Assembly: GCA_026647215.1 (NCBI GenBank)
Contig: JAPKHC010000022.1
Location: forward strand, 26,519-90,518
Direction: 5' to 3'
DNA length: 64,000 nucleotides
Source: F1-120-MAGs118 sp013360535
Lineage (GTDB): Bacteria > Planctomycetota > UBA1135 > GCA-002686595
The translations under genes and the position numbers were made by a program. Under the pieces are notes generated by a model. That model saw only the letters and a program-made list of their open reading frames with translations. It searched no databases and was not told the DNA's origin. Shown one piece after another: positions 1 to 8,134 of the stretch (within the stretch, counting starts at the first letter, position 1; each line of letters begins with the position of its first letter).

Positions 1-24
1 TTTCGTTCACGATCTGCCCCTGAT

Positions 25-35
25 ATGGGTGGACC
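25..35 (+). repeat. Left subterminal inverted repeat of IS element
   Basis: ATGGGTGGACC, matching the complement of 1583-1593 over 11 of 11 bases. A related 10-bp copy (GGTGGACCGA, 1505-1514) lies just upstream of the transposase start codon and pairs with 1581-1590. Confidence 0.6.
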
Positions 36-379
36 TGTCAAGCACCCCTGACGGATCACGCTGACAGGTTTGAATTGTGCGGGGCCGGTCGCCTTCATCA
101 GGCGGCCGGCCCCGATCGCTTGGGAGCGATCGAGGTTGAAGGTGCGGGGACGGCGAGCGCCGGCTCGCTTCGCGGCGTTGCAGTCTGATATTCGCGGGTT
201 GGGTACCGCAGTTCAGGCGTTCGTAGGAGGGGCTGGCTCAATTTGAGAGCGGGCGTCGGCAGCAAGCTGCCTGCCCAACGGGCACGATCGAGGGCTCCCC
301 TCCCGGGCTTGTTCACCGGGTCGCCCGCCGTCCTCGCGGGTCTTCTTGGCCTCGTGTTGTGAGAGAGCGTGCTGGCGTT
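36..379 (-). ncRNA. Candidate bridge RNA region of the IS element
   Basis: This 344-bp stretch between the transposase stop and the left inverted repeat has no supportable gene. It holds two adjacent hairpins: a 13-bp stem 81-93/101-113 (one G-U pair, loop TTCATCA) and an 8-bp perfect stem 113-120/125-132 (loop TGGG). IS1111-group elements encode a structured bridge RNA in this position, so the region is a reasonable candidate; the loops that would pair with target and donor were not identified. The hairpins could also simply terminate transposase transcription. Confidence 0.35.
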
Positions 380-1504
380 TCAGCTCGCGGTCGGCGCCGT
401 GGGCTGCGGCAGCGCCTGGCCGATGGCCCAGACGAAGCCACACAGCTCGCGCGCCACGGCGACGACGGCGACCTGCGAGCGCTTGCCGCGGTTGACCATC
501 GCCCAGTAACGCTTGTGCAGCCGCTTCTGCGCGTTCCACGCGATGTCGAGGATCGGCTGCGGCAGCCCGTCGCAGCGCCGCAGCAAGTGCTTGGTCATCG
601 CTGGCCTCAGGCGTGCGTGCCACGCGGCCTCGACCACCTTCCAGCGCCCTGACGGGCAGCCGGCCTTGGTGATGCGGCCGCGGCGCACGGTGTCGCCGCT
701 GGAATGCTCGCTTGGCACGAGCCCGAGGTAGGACATGAGCTGCGACGCCTTGCGGAAGCGCTTGAGATCGCCGATCTCGGCGACGAGCGTCGCGGCGACG
801 ATCGTGCTGACACCGCGCAGCGCCTGCAGCGCGCGGAAGGTCGCGGCGCAGGACTGCGTCGCGGGAGCGAGCGTTTCGACGTGCTCGGTCGCGTCGGCGA
901 CGCGCTTTGTCAGGCGCTCGACCTCGCGCACGTAGTCCTCGAGCACGCGCTGCTGGGCCTCGCTGTCCATGCGCTGGCCGCGGATCCAGAGCACGTGCTT
1001 CTGCGTCCAGGTGCTCTTGCCATCGAAGCGGCGACCGTGGCGCAAGAGGAAGGACGAGAGCTGCTGGCGCGCCTTGCGCAGCGCGAAGACGGCGTCGTCG
1101 CGAGCGCGCAGCACGTCGCGCAGCGCCTCGGCATCGCGCTCGGGCGGAGTCACCGGCACGAGCTCGCCGGCGCGCAGGAAACGCGCGAGCTTCGCGGCAT
1201 CTCGCTGGTCGGTCTTGATGCGGTCGCCGCTCGCCTTCGGCGTCTTGGAGGGCGCGACGACGACGCAGGAGTAGCCCGCAGCGCGCAGGGCGCGCCAGAG
1301 CCCGAAGCCGGTGGGCCCGGCCTCGTAGGCGATGTGGACCTGGCCCGGCTCGCCCAAGGGCTTGAGCCGCCTCAGCAGGGTCGGCACGTCGTGGGCCATC
1401 GAGCCCATGTCCTTGACCTCCATGCCGGGCCCGCCGGGCGCCACGGCCATGACGATCGTGTCCTTGTGAACATCCAGACCGACGAACTGGGATAGCTTCT
1501 GCAT
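380..1504 (-). CDS. IS110-family transposase (DEDD recombinase)
   Basis: A 374-residue transposase, full length for the family. The N-terminal RuvC-like DEDD domain begins with FVGLDVHKDTIVMAV (first Asp), continues with AYEAGPTGFGL (Glu) and DRIKTDQRDAAKLARFL (the DxxD pair). The C-terminal Transposase_20 domain contains LRGVSTIVAATLVAEIGD and the serine-bearing block GLVPSEHSSGDTVRRGRITK. ATG at 1504 was chosen because AAGGAAG lies 10-16 bases upstream and homologues start at this GLDVHK segment; the open frame extends further without homology. The enzyme catalyses RNA-guided recombination between element ends and target in characterised relatives. No frameshift or stop is seen, so the element may be active. 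Confidence 0.93.
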   Translation of the reverse strand: MQKLSQFVGLDVHKDTIVMAVAPGGPGMEVKDMGSMAHDVPTLLRRLKPLGEPGQVHIAYEAGPTGFGLWRALRAAGYSCVVVAPSKTPKASGDRIKTDQRDAAKLARFLRAGELVPVTPPERDAEALRDVLRARDDAVFALRKARQQLSSFLLRHGRRFDGKSTWTQKHVLWIRGQRMDSEAQQRVLEDYVREVERLTKRVADATEHVETLAPATQSCAATFRALQALRGVSTIVAATLVAEIGDLKRFRKASQLMSYLGLVPSEHSSGDTVRRGRITKAGCPSGRWKVVEAAWHARLRPAMTKHLLRRCDGLPQPILDIAWNAQKRLHKRYWAMVNRGKRSQVAVVAVARELCGFVWAIGQALPQPTAPTAS

Positions 1505-1582
1505 GGTGGACCGACTTCCTTGCGGCTCTGCGCCGCTCTTGTTGACCACGGACGCAGCGTAATCCGCGTGTGCAGGAAGCTC

Positions 1583-1593
1583 GGTCCACCCAT
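1583..1593 (-). repeat. Right subterminal inverted repeat of IS element
   Basis: GGTCCACCCAT, the exact inverted counterpart of 25-35. The segment 1581-1590 is also complementary to 1505-1514, so the 80 bp ahead of the transposase could fold into a hairpin that includes the start-codon region. Confidence 0.6.
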
Positions 1594-1622
1594 CCTGTTT
1601 GATCGTCGGACGCTGACACTTC

Positions 1623-1657
1623 GAGGGCCGGCCGCTTTGCGAAAGCGGCCGGCCCTC
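1623..1657 (-). terminator. 16-bp perfect hairpin, probable terminator
   Basis: A perfect 16-bp stem (1623-1638 with 1642-1657) around a GCG loop, 37 bp past the stop of the minus-strand secreted-protein gene and 30 bp outside the right IS repeat. Its arms begin and end with AAA/TTT next to the loop, and no T-run follows the stem on the minus strand, so efficiency is uncertain. It could alternatively be the structured site next to which the IS inserted. Confidence 0.5.
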
Positions 1658-1694
1658 TCTCATCTCACTCCAACTCTGCCTTCGCCGTGTTGGC

Positions 1695-3566
1695 TTACGG
1701 GCAGAACGTGGCGCGCAGGGCGTCGCTCGTGTTCGAGAAGAACGGAGAGGCCGCTGAGTCGCGGTACCAGAACTGGAAGCTCCAGGCGGAGCCGGCGGTG
1801 ATCTGGGCCTGCGGCACGGGCGGGTTGGTGAGGTCGAGCGAGTAGGAAGCGCTGCCGGTAGGCGACGTGGGCACGACGGGGAGGCGCAGGATGCCGCCGC
1901 CGACGCAGAGGAAGCCGTTGCGGAAGGGGAGCGCGGCGGTGGCGTTGGGGCCGTAGAAGAAGATGCCGCTCGTGGAGGCGATGGCGCCGGAAACTTGCAG
2001 GGTGAGCGCGTTCTGGGCGACGGAGACGCTGCCGGAGAAGCCGATCGAGGCGCCGGGGCCGGCGGAGTTGGGAGCGCCGGTGCAGTAGGTGCTCGCGCCG
2101 CAGGGCGGGAGGCCGAGGGAGCCGTCGGAGTTGAGCGACTGGGCGTAGATGTCGCCGGAGGGGTCCGAGCGATTGTCGTCCCAGGTGGCGCGCATCACGC
2201 CGGAGGAGTCGATGCCGACTTCGAGGTCGTCCTTGGAGGCGAGCGCGGGGGCCTGCGAGCTCACGACGACGCCACCGGTCGGCCACACCAGGTTGCCCGC
2301 GCCGTCGAGGCGCTGCGCGAGGACGCGCGCGTCGGGGAGGGGCGTGTTCGGGTTGTCGAACCACGAGCAGATCACGCCGTCGGCGTAGGGGACGATGCGC
2401 TGGAAGGACTCGTTCTTGCTGTCGACCGGCTCGAGCTCGACGCCGTTGTCCGTCCACAGGCGCAGGCCGGTAGTGCCGTCGATGCGCTGGGCGCCGACGC
2501 CCCACTGGGATTGGCTGGTGTTGCGGCGGTGGAAGCACAGGGCGAGGTCGCCCGAGGGCTGCAGCACGGTGAGCGCGGGCTCGAGCTTCATCAGGTTCGG
2601 CTCGAGCGAGACCGCGACGCCGTTGTGCGGGAAGAGCTCCGCGCCCGAGGCGCTCAACTTCTGCACGAAGCACTGGAACACGTTGCCGGGCGCGTAATGC
2701 CAGGCGAAAGCGGCGCCGCCGGTGCCATCGGGCTCGATCACGGGCCAGTAGGCGATCGGCACGGCCGACGCGTCGAACACGACGACCGGAGTGCCCGAAT
2801 TCCACAGCGCCGTGCCGCTGGAATCGAACTTCTGGGCCTTGATGTGGCGCGGGCTCGAGAAGCTCGCGATGTTGCGCAGGAACGAGACGATGTACGAGCC
2901 GCCCGGCGCGGCCACGACGTCGGCGAAGCCCGGCCGCTCGTTGGTGAGGCCAGAGATGCCGAAGCCATCCATCGGGAACTGAGGCGTACCAGCGGCGTCG
3001 AGCACCTGCACGCGGATCGATCCGGTGCCGCTCGAGGGCGTTCGGCCCCACGTGAAGACGCTGGAGCCGTTGTCGAGCACGGCGCAGTTGGGGCTCGCCT
3101 CGAACTCGCCGTTCTGCGAGAGCGTGACGCCGTTGGCGCCCCAGGCGAACGTGCCGGACTGCGTGATGCGGTAGGCGTAGACGTCGAGGTCGGTGCCCGC
3201 GCGAGTGTCGGTGAAGACGAGCACCGCGTCGCCGTTGGCCGCACACTCGAGGTCCCAGTCGACCAGTGACGTCGATTGCGGATTCGAAGAGACGAGCAGT
3301 CCGTCGGCGGCGAACTGCGGGTTGCCGCTCGCGTCGAGCAGCTGCACGTAGACGCCGTAGGAACCGCTGCGGTTGTCGAACCAGCCGAGCCACGTGCGGC
3401 CGTCGCCCGTCACCGCGAGCTTGGGCACGGCGTGATCGCCGGGCAGGACGCTGACGGGCGTGTTGAGCGCGGGGTTGGAGCTCCACTGCGCGAAAGCCGC
3501 GGGGGCGGCAGGCGCGAGGAGCCACGAGGCGAGCAGGATCGAGCGCGACGAGGTGCGGAGGTTCAT
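1695..3566 (-). CDS. Secreted repeat protein with planctomycetal C-terminal tail
   Basis: A 623-residue exported protein of unknown function. The N-terminus (MNLRTSSRSILLASWLLAP then AAPAAFA) is a typical Sec signal peptide. The body contains about eight loosely repeated segments with the pattern 'DGRTWLGWFDNRSG..VYVQLLDASGNPQF', compatible with a beta-propeller of the kind that reports documented measurements or binds glycans. The last ~130 residues begin near STYCTGAPNSAGPG and end with LRATFCP; this two-cysteine, Gly/Ser-rich tail recurs in secreted planctomycetal proteins. ATG at 3566 was preferred; another ATG lies at 3575 and neither has a clear ribosome-binding site. The gene follows apbC in the same direction with 75 bp between. 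Confidence 0.72.
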   Translation of the reverse strand: MNLRTSSRSILLASWLLAPAAPAAFAQWSSNPALNTPVSVLPGDHAVPKLAVTGDGRTWLGWFDNRSGSYGVYVQLLDASGNPQFAADGLLVSSNPQSTSLVDWDLECAANGDAVLVFTDTRAGTDLDVYAYRITQSGTFAWGANGVTLSQNGEFEASPNCAVLDNGSSVFTWGRTPSSGTGSIRVQVLDAAGTPQFPMDGFGISGLTNERPGFADVVAAPGGSYIVSFLRNIASFSSPRHIKAQKFDSSGTALWNSGTPVVVFDASAVPIAYWPVIEPDGTGGAAFAWHYAPGNVFQCFVQKLSASGAELFPHNGVAVSLEPNLMKLEPALTVLQPSGDLALCFHRRNTSQSQWGVGAQRIDGTTGLRLWTDNGVELEPVDSKNESFQRIVPYADGVICSWFDNPNTPLPDARVLAQRLDGAGNLVWPTGGVVVSSQAPALASKDDLEVGIDSSGVMRATWDDNRSDPSGDIYAQSLNSDGSLGLPPCGASTYCTGAPNSAGPGASIGFSGSVSVAQNALTLQVSGAIASTSGIFFYGPNATAALPFRNGFLCVGGGILRLPVVPTSPTGSASYSLDLTNPPVPQAQITAGSAWSFQFWYRDSAASPFFSNTSDALRATFCP

Positions 3567-3641
3567 GCGCACCATGCTACGACCGCGCGCGTCGCCGTGG
3601 GGCGCGCGAGCGGAGCTCACCACAAACTTGCGCGGAGCCGA

Positions 3642-4796
3642 CTACTGCAGGATCGGCAGCGCTTGCATCGACTTGATCGCGAGGCGTTGCGCGACGCGAC
3701 CGGCGACCTCGCGGAACGAGGCCGCGACCGGCGAGGCGGGCTGCGCGACCGTCACCGGATCACCCGCATCGCCGCCGACGCGCACGACCGGGTTGAGCGG
3801 GATGCGGCCGAGCAGCGGGAAGCCGTGCTTCTTGCAGAGCATGTCTCCGCCGCCGGTGCCGAACAGGTTGAACACGGCCTGGAAGCGCCCGTCCTCGTTC
3901 GTAGTCGCGACCTGCGTCCCGCTGCCGACCTCGAACGTCACTTTCTGGCCCGCGCGCGCGCCCTCGAGGCGCCCGTCGACGACGAAGCCCGACATGTTCT
4001 CGACGAGGCCGAGGATCTCGACGTTGACCTGCCGGAACATCGCGATCGCCTTGCCGACGTCGAAGGTCGACACGGCCTGAGGCGTCGTCACGATCACCGC
4101 GCCCGAGAGCGGCACGATCTGCGCGAGCGAGAGCTGCGCGTCGCCGGTGCCCGGAGGCATGTCGACGAGCAGGTAGTCGAGCTGGCCCCACTCGACGTCG
4201 CCGAGGAACTGCTCGATCAGCTTGTGCACCATCGGCCCGCGCCAGATGGCGGGCTTCTCGTCGTCGAGCAGGTAGCCGATCGACATCGTCTTGATGCCGT
4301 GGCGCTCCTTCGGGACGAGCTTGCGCCCGACCTGATCCGGCGCACCCGAGAGGCCCATCATGATCGGCACGTCGGGGCCGTAGATGTCGCAGTCGAGCAG
4401 GCCGACCTTGGCGCCGGTCTGCGCGAGTGCGACCGCGAGGTTGACGGCCACGGTGCTCTTGCCGACGCCGCCCTTGCCCGACGAGACGGCGAGGATGTGG
4501 CGCACGTCCGGCGCGAGCACTCGCGGCGCGCCACCGGTCTGGCCGCGCACCTCGGCGGTCATCTCGACCTTCACTTCCTTCACGCCCGGCAGCGCGCGCA
4601 GCAGGCCCTCGGCCTGCGCCTTCATCTGGTCCTTCACCGGACAGGCCGGCGTCGTCAGGTTGATCGTGACCGACACGACGCCGCCCGTGATCTCGGCCTT
4701 CTTCACGAAGCCGAGGCTGACGATGTCCTGATGCAGGTCGGGGTCCTGCACCTTGCGGAGGGCGTCGAGGAGCTGGGCGGAGGTCGTCTCGGGCAT
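3642..4796 (-). CDS. apbC: Mrp/ApbC-type P-loop ATPase, Fe-S carrier family
   Basis: A 384-residue protein with an N-terminal MIP18/DUF59 domain (about 5-85, with the conserved TPACPVKDQM) followed by a ParA-like ATPase domain: deviant Walker A SSGKGGVGKST (105-115), DCDIYGPDVP (135-144), VDMPPGTGDAQL (211-222) and the NMSGFV signature at 267-272. Family members bind and transfer a 4Fe-4S cluster at a dimer interface through a CPxC pair that normally follows NMSGFV. Here that pair is missing: residues 273-309 are a ~37-residue Cys-free insertion, with a lone Cys at 321. The ATPase core is otherwise intact. It may be a divergent carrier or have a different cargo. Confidence 0.88.
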   Translation of the reverse strand: MPETTSAQLLDALRKVQDPDLHQDIVSLGFVKKAEITGGVVSVTINLTTPACPVKDQMKAQAEGLLRALPGVKEVKVEMTAEVRGQTGGAPRVLAPDVRHILAVSSGKGGVGKSTVAVNLAVALAQTGAKVGLLDCDIYGPDVPIMMGLSGAPDQVGRKLVPKERHGIKTMSIGYLLDDEKPAIWRGPMVHKLIEQFLGDVEWGQLDYLLVDMPPGTGDAQLSLAQIVPLSGAVIVTTPQAVSTFDVGKAIAMFRQVNVEILGLVENMSGFVVDGRLEGARAGQKVTFEVGSGTQVATTNEDGRFQAVFNLFGTGGGDMLCKKHGFPLLGRIPLNPVVRVGGDAGDPVTVAQPASPVAASFREVAGRVAQRLAIKSMQALPILQ

Positions 4797-4919
4797 GGCG
4801 GATGGGAGCGAAAGGGAGCCGGGGGAATCGTCGAAGGGCGAGGAGTTTAGCGTCGAGCGTGCTTAGGCCGCGTGGGGCGAATGGGGAAGAGGCCGGTCGG
4901 CTGCTACCCTGCTCGGCCC

Positions 4920-5642
4920 GTGAACGCCCCCGCACCCCGCCCGCGCGCCGTGTGCCTCCTGTCGGGAGGCATGGATTCGGCGGTGACGCTCGCCGAGGCG
5001 CGGGCCGCCGGTTTCGACGCGATCGCGCTGACGGTGCGCTACGGCCAGCGGCACGTGTGCGAGCTGGAGGCGGCGCGGCGGGTCGCGCAGGCCTTGGGAG
5101 CGGTGGAGCACGTCGTGCTCGCGGTCGAACTCGACCAGATCGGCGGCTCGGCGCTGACGGCGGACCTCGCGGTGCCCAAGGACCGCGGCGCGGGCGAGAT
5201 CGGCCACGGCGTGCCCGTGACCTACGTTCCAGCGCGCAACACAGTGTTCCTCTCGCTCGCGCTCGGCCTCGCGGAGGCGCGCGGTGCTCGCGACCTGTAC
5301 CTGGGCATCAACTCGGTCGACTACTCGGGGTATCCCGACTGCCGGCCGGAGTTCCTCGCGGCTTTCGAGCGGCTGGCGGAGCTCGCGACCGCCGCCGGCG
5401 CCGAAGAGGGAGCGCGCTTCCGGCTGCACGCGCCGCTCGCGCGCCTCGGCAAGGCGGACATCGTCGCGCGCGGGCGCGAGCTCGGGCTCGATTTCGGACT
5501 CACGCACACCTGTTACGACCCGCTCGAGCGCGGCGGTCGCTGGCTCGCGTGCGGGCGCTGCGATGCGTGCCAGTTGCGGCTCGCGGGCTTCCGCGCGCTC
5601 GGGCTCGAGGATCCGGTCGCGTACGTGGGGCAGGGCGCGTGA
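4920..5642 (+). CDS. queC: 7-cyano-7-deazaguanine synthase
   Basis: 240-residue QueC, which uses ATP and ammonia to convert 7-carboxy-7-deazaguanine to preQ0 on the way to queuosine. Visible features are the ATP-pyrophosphatase loop LLSGGMDSAVTL, VRYGQRHVCE, the YVPARNTVFLSLAL motif, GINSVDYSGYPDCRPEF and the zinc-binding cysteines of HTCYDP and CGRCDACQLR near the C-terminus. GTG at 4920 was chosen because homologues start just before LLSGGMDS; an ATG 48 bp upstream would add an atypical extension. No other queuosine gene is adjacent. The stop overlaps the next gene's GTG (GTGA). Confidence 0.93.
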   Translation: MNAPAPRPRAVCLLSGGMDSAVTLAEARAAGFDAIALTVRYGQRHVCELEAARRVAQALGAVEHVVLAVELDQIGGSALTADLAVPKDRGAGEIGHGVPVTYVPARNTVFLSLALGLAEARGARDLYLGINSVDYSGYPDCRPEFLAAFERLAELATAAGAEEGARFRLHAPLARLGKADIVARGRELGLDFGLTHTCYDPLERGGRWLACGRCDACQLRLAGFRALGLEDPVAYVGQGA

Positions 5643-6535
5643 AACTCGTCGTAACGGGTGCGTCAGGCTTCATCGGGCGAGCGGTCGTCGAGACGGCGAT
5701 GCGGCGCGGGCACAAGGTCGTGGCGCTGTTGCGCTCCGATCGCGTCGCGTTTCCCGCCGAGGTCGAGGTCGTGCACGCGGACCTGGCGGAGGCGCACGGC
5801 CTCGAGAGCGCCTTCGCGGGCGCCGATGCCGTGGTCCACTGCGCGGCGTCGATGGGCACCGATCCGCGCGAGCAGCAGCGCGACACCGTCGTGGCGACGC
5901 AGCACCTGCTGGACGCGCTCGCGCGCGCGAACGTGCGGCGGATCGTGCTCGCGAGTTCGCTCGCGGTGTACGACCACCTGCGCGCGGGCGAGCGGCTCGA
6001 CGAGACGACGCCGCTGGAGAGCGACACGGACGCGCGTGGGGCGTACATCGTGGCCAAGCTCGAGCAGGAGCGGCTCGTGCGCGAGTCCGGGCTCGACGCG
6101 CGCATCCTGCGGCCGGGCATCGTGTGGGGGCCGGGGCGCGGCTGGTTCTATCACCTCGGCGCGACCGTCGGTCGACGCCTGTGGATCGCGCTCGCGGGCG
6201 CGGCGAAGTTGCCGCTCGTGCACGTCGAGAGTTGCGCGGAGGCGTTCGTGCTCGCGGCGGAGGTGGAACGCGGTGGATTCACGCTCAACGTGATCGACGA
6301 CGGCGCTCCGACGCGCACGGAGTACCTGCGGCGGCTCGCGAGCACGACCGAGCCCGTTCCGATCGTGCTTTCGGTGCCTTGGGGGCTGCTCAAGCTGCTC
6401 GCGAGCAGCGCGAATCTCTTCGGCGTGCGCGCGGGAACGCTGCATCCGGCGCGGCTCGCCGCACGTTGCCGACCGCTCGAGTACTCGAACGAAGCCGCGC
6501 GCCGCACGCTCGGCTGGAAGCCGCGCTCGTTCTGA
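5639..6535 (+). CDS. NAD-dependent epimerase/dehydratase (extended SDR)
   Basis: A 298-residue extended short-chain dehydrogenase. The Rossmann motif VTGASGFIG is at residues 5-13, HADLAEAHGL marks the adenine pocket, the SSLAVYD segment supplies the catalytic Ser, and YIVAKLEQE is the YxxxK pair. The C-terminal half has the substrate-domain pattern ILRPGIVWGPG. Such enzymes act on nucleotide sugars or similar carbonyl substrates; the substrate cannot be read from sequence. GTG start overlaps the queC stop by four bases, implying coupled translation. It ends 3 bp from the stop of a convergent GMC oxidoreductase gene. Confidence 0.82.
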   Translation: MKLVVTGASGFIGRAVVETAMRRGHKVVALLRSDRVAFPAEVEVVHADLAEAHGLESAFAGADAVVHCAASMGTDPREQQRDTVVATQHLLDALARANVRRIVLASSLAVYDHLRAGERLDETTPLESDTDARGAYIVAKLEQERLVRESGLDARILRPGIVWGPGRGWFYHLGATVGRRLWIALAGAAKLPLVHVESCAEAFVLAAEVERGGFTLNVIDDGAPTRTEYLRRLASTTEPVPIVLSVPWGLLKLLASSANLFGVRAGTLHPARLAARCRPLEYSNEAARRTLGWKPRSF

Positions 6536-6538
6536 GCT

Positions 6539-8134
6539 TCAGGCGCCGAGCGCCTGCGCCGCGTGGTTCGCCGCGCGTGCCGAGAGCGCCATGATCGTGA
6601 GGCCGGGATTCTGGAACGGCGAAGTGGGGAACGCCGCGGAGTCGGTGACGAGCACGTTTGGCGCGTCCCACAGCCGGTTGTGCGCGTCGAGCACGGAATC
6701 CTTCGGATTCGTGCCCATCGGAGCGCCACCGGCCTCGTGGATCGCGGAGCCGGGAAGCAGCGCGCCGTCCTTGGTGTAGACCATCCGCCGCGTCACGTCG
6801 TGCACGACCCGCGCGAGGAAACTCTCGCGCCGCAGGTGGTCGACCTCGAGGCCGCAGGTGCTCGCGAGCTCGAGCAGCGTCGCCTGCATGTCCTTCACCA
6901 TCGCCGACTCGTTCGCGCCGTGCACGCAGCGCACGCGCGCGACGGGAATGCCCCACTTGTCCTTCACGTTCGCGTCGAGCGTGACGCGGTTGTCGAGCTC
7001 GGGCAGCATCTCGCCGACCGCCATGAAGAACCAGCCGGGTTCGATGCGGCCGACGGAGCCGAGGATCGAGTAGCCACGCTTGAACGGCGCGTCCTGCTTG
7101 CCGTTGGCGTTGCGGAAGCTCGGCAGGTAAAGCCCCGATTGCGAGCCGAAATCGTAGGGGTCCGTGCGCGGCGCACCTTCGACGGGCGCCGGGCCGGCGT
7201 TGAAGACCATCACGTGGTCGGTGAGCGCGCGCCCGAGCAGACCCGAGGAGTTGCCGAGGCCCGCGGGATGCTCCTTCGACTTCGAGTTCAGCAGGATGCG
7301 CAGCGTTTCGATCGTCGAGGCCGCGAGCACGACGAGCTGCGCCCGCGCCTCGTGGCGCTCGCGCTTCTCGCCGTCGAAGAACTCGACGCCGTTCGCCTTG
7401 CCTTGGGCGTCGACGAGCACGCGCGCGACGACCGAGTGGCTGCGCAACGTGAGCTTGCCGGTCGCGAGCGCGGCGGCGACGGGCAACGTGCGGCGGTCGG
7501 TCGTGTGGCGCACGATGCGGCACGTCGTCGCGGGGCGCTCGCGCCACGCGCCAGAGAGCGTGTCGAGGATGCGGCGCTCGATCTGCGTCAGCGGCAGCGG
7601 CTGGTCGTACACGCCGTCGGGAATGCTCGGAATTCCCGCTGCACTTCCGTGCACGCCGAGGAAACGCTCGACCTTCTCGTACCACGGCACGAGATCCGCG
7701 TAGTGGATCGGCCAGCCGCCGCTCGCTTCGTCCTGCGGGTGCAGCTCGCTGTCGCCGATGCGCAACGCGTTGCGGCCCCACAGGTGCATGCGGCCGCCGA
7801 GCTGGCGCCCGCGGTACCAGTTGAACGGCGCGCCGCGTTCGGTCGTGTACGGGTTCTCGCGGTCGTTGACGAACAAATGCCGCGTCATGCGGCTGAAGGA
7901 CATGCAGCGTGCTTGCATGCCTTGCCCGTCGAGAAAGGCCTTGCCGCGCGTCCAGATCTGCAGCTTCGACGTGTCCTTCGCGGGCGGCGGCGGGAAGTCG
8001 CGCGCGGGGTCGAGCGTGCGACCGGCCTCGAGCAGCAACGTGCGCAGGCCACGCTCGCTCAATTCCTTCGCGGCCCAGCCTCCGGCGGCTCCGGAACCGA
8101 CGACGATCGCGTCGAACTCGAGCGTCTCGCTCAT
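6539..8134 (-). CDS. GMC family oxidoreductase
   Basis: A 531-residue FAD-dependent glucose-methanol-choline oxidoreductase. The dinucleotide-binding motif IVVGSGAAGGWAAKELSERG follows the start, and the GMC C-terminal domain ends with HEAGGAPMGTNP, VTDSAAFPTSPFQNPGLTIM and ALSARAANHA. No signal peptide is evident. Members oxidise sugar or alcohol hydroxyls, often in bacteria together with small partner subunits. The gene overlaps the upstream glycosyltransferase by ATGA and is the last of a three-gene operon (oxidoreductase, glycosyltransferase, GMC), so a sugar or glycoside substrate is likely but unproven. Confidence 0.9.
   Translation of the reverse strand: MSETLEFDAIVVGSGAAGGWAAKELSERGLRTLLLEAGRTLDPARDFPPPPAKDTSKLQIWTRGKAFLDGQGMQARCMSFSRMTRHLFVNDRENPYTTERGAPFNWYRGRQLGGRMHLWGRNALRIGDSELHPQDEASGGWPIHYADLVPWYEKVERFLGVHGSAAGIPSIPDGVYDQPLPLTQIERRILDTLSGAWRERPATTCRIVRHTTDRRTLPVAAALATGKLTLRSHSVVARVLVDAQGKANGVEFFDGEKRERHEARAQLVVLAASTIETLRILLNSKSKEHPAGLGNSSGLLGRALTDHVMVFNAGPAPVEGAPRTDPYDFGSQSGLYLPSFRNANGKQDAPFKRGYSILGSVGRIEPGWFFMAVGEMLPELDNRVTLDANVKDKWGIPVARVRCVHGANESAMVKDMQATLLELASTCGLEVDHLRRESFLARVVHDVTRRMVYTKDGALLPGSAIHEAGGAPMGTNPKDSVLDAHNRLWDAPNVLVTDSAAFPTSPFQNPGLTIMALSARAANHAAQALGA

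Larger units (their letters stand above)
25..1593 (-). mobile_element. IS110-family (IS1111-like) insertion sequence
   Basis: The element is defined by one intact transposase gene (380-1504, minus) and an exact 11-bp inverted repeat, ATGGGTGGACC at 25-35 and its complement at 1583-1593. IS1111-group members of the IS110 family carry short subterminal inverted repeats, so the true ends probably lie a few bases outside these. About 345 bp of non-coding DNA lies downstream of the transposase and only about 80 bp upstream, the asymmetry expected of the IS1111 group, whose guide (bridge) RNA is encoded 3' of the transposase. No target-site duplication was found; this family usually makes none. The exact boundaries are inferred. 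Confidence 0.7.

Noticed and set aside
98..316. Short open frame in the IS non-coding end
   Set aside because: No homology and overlaps the hairpins; typical antisense shadow in GC-rich sequence.
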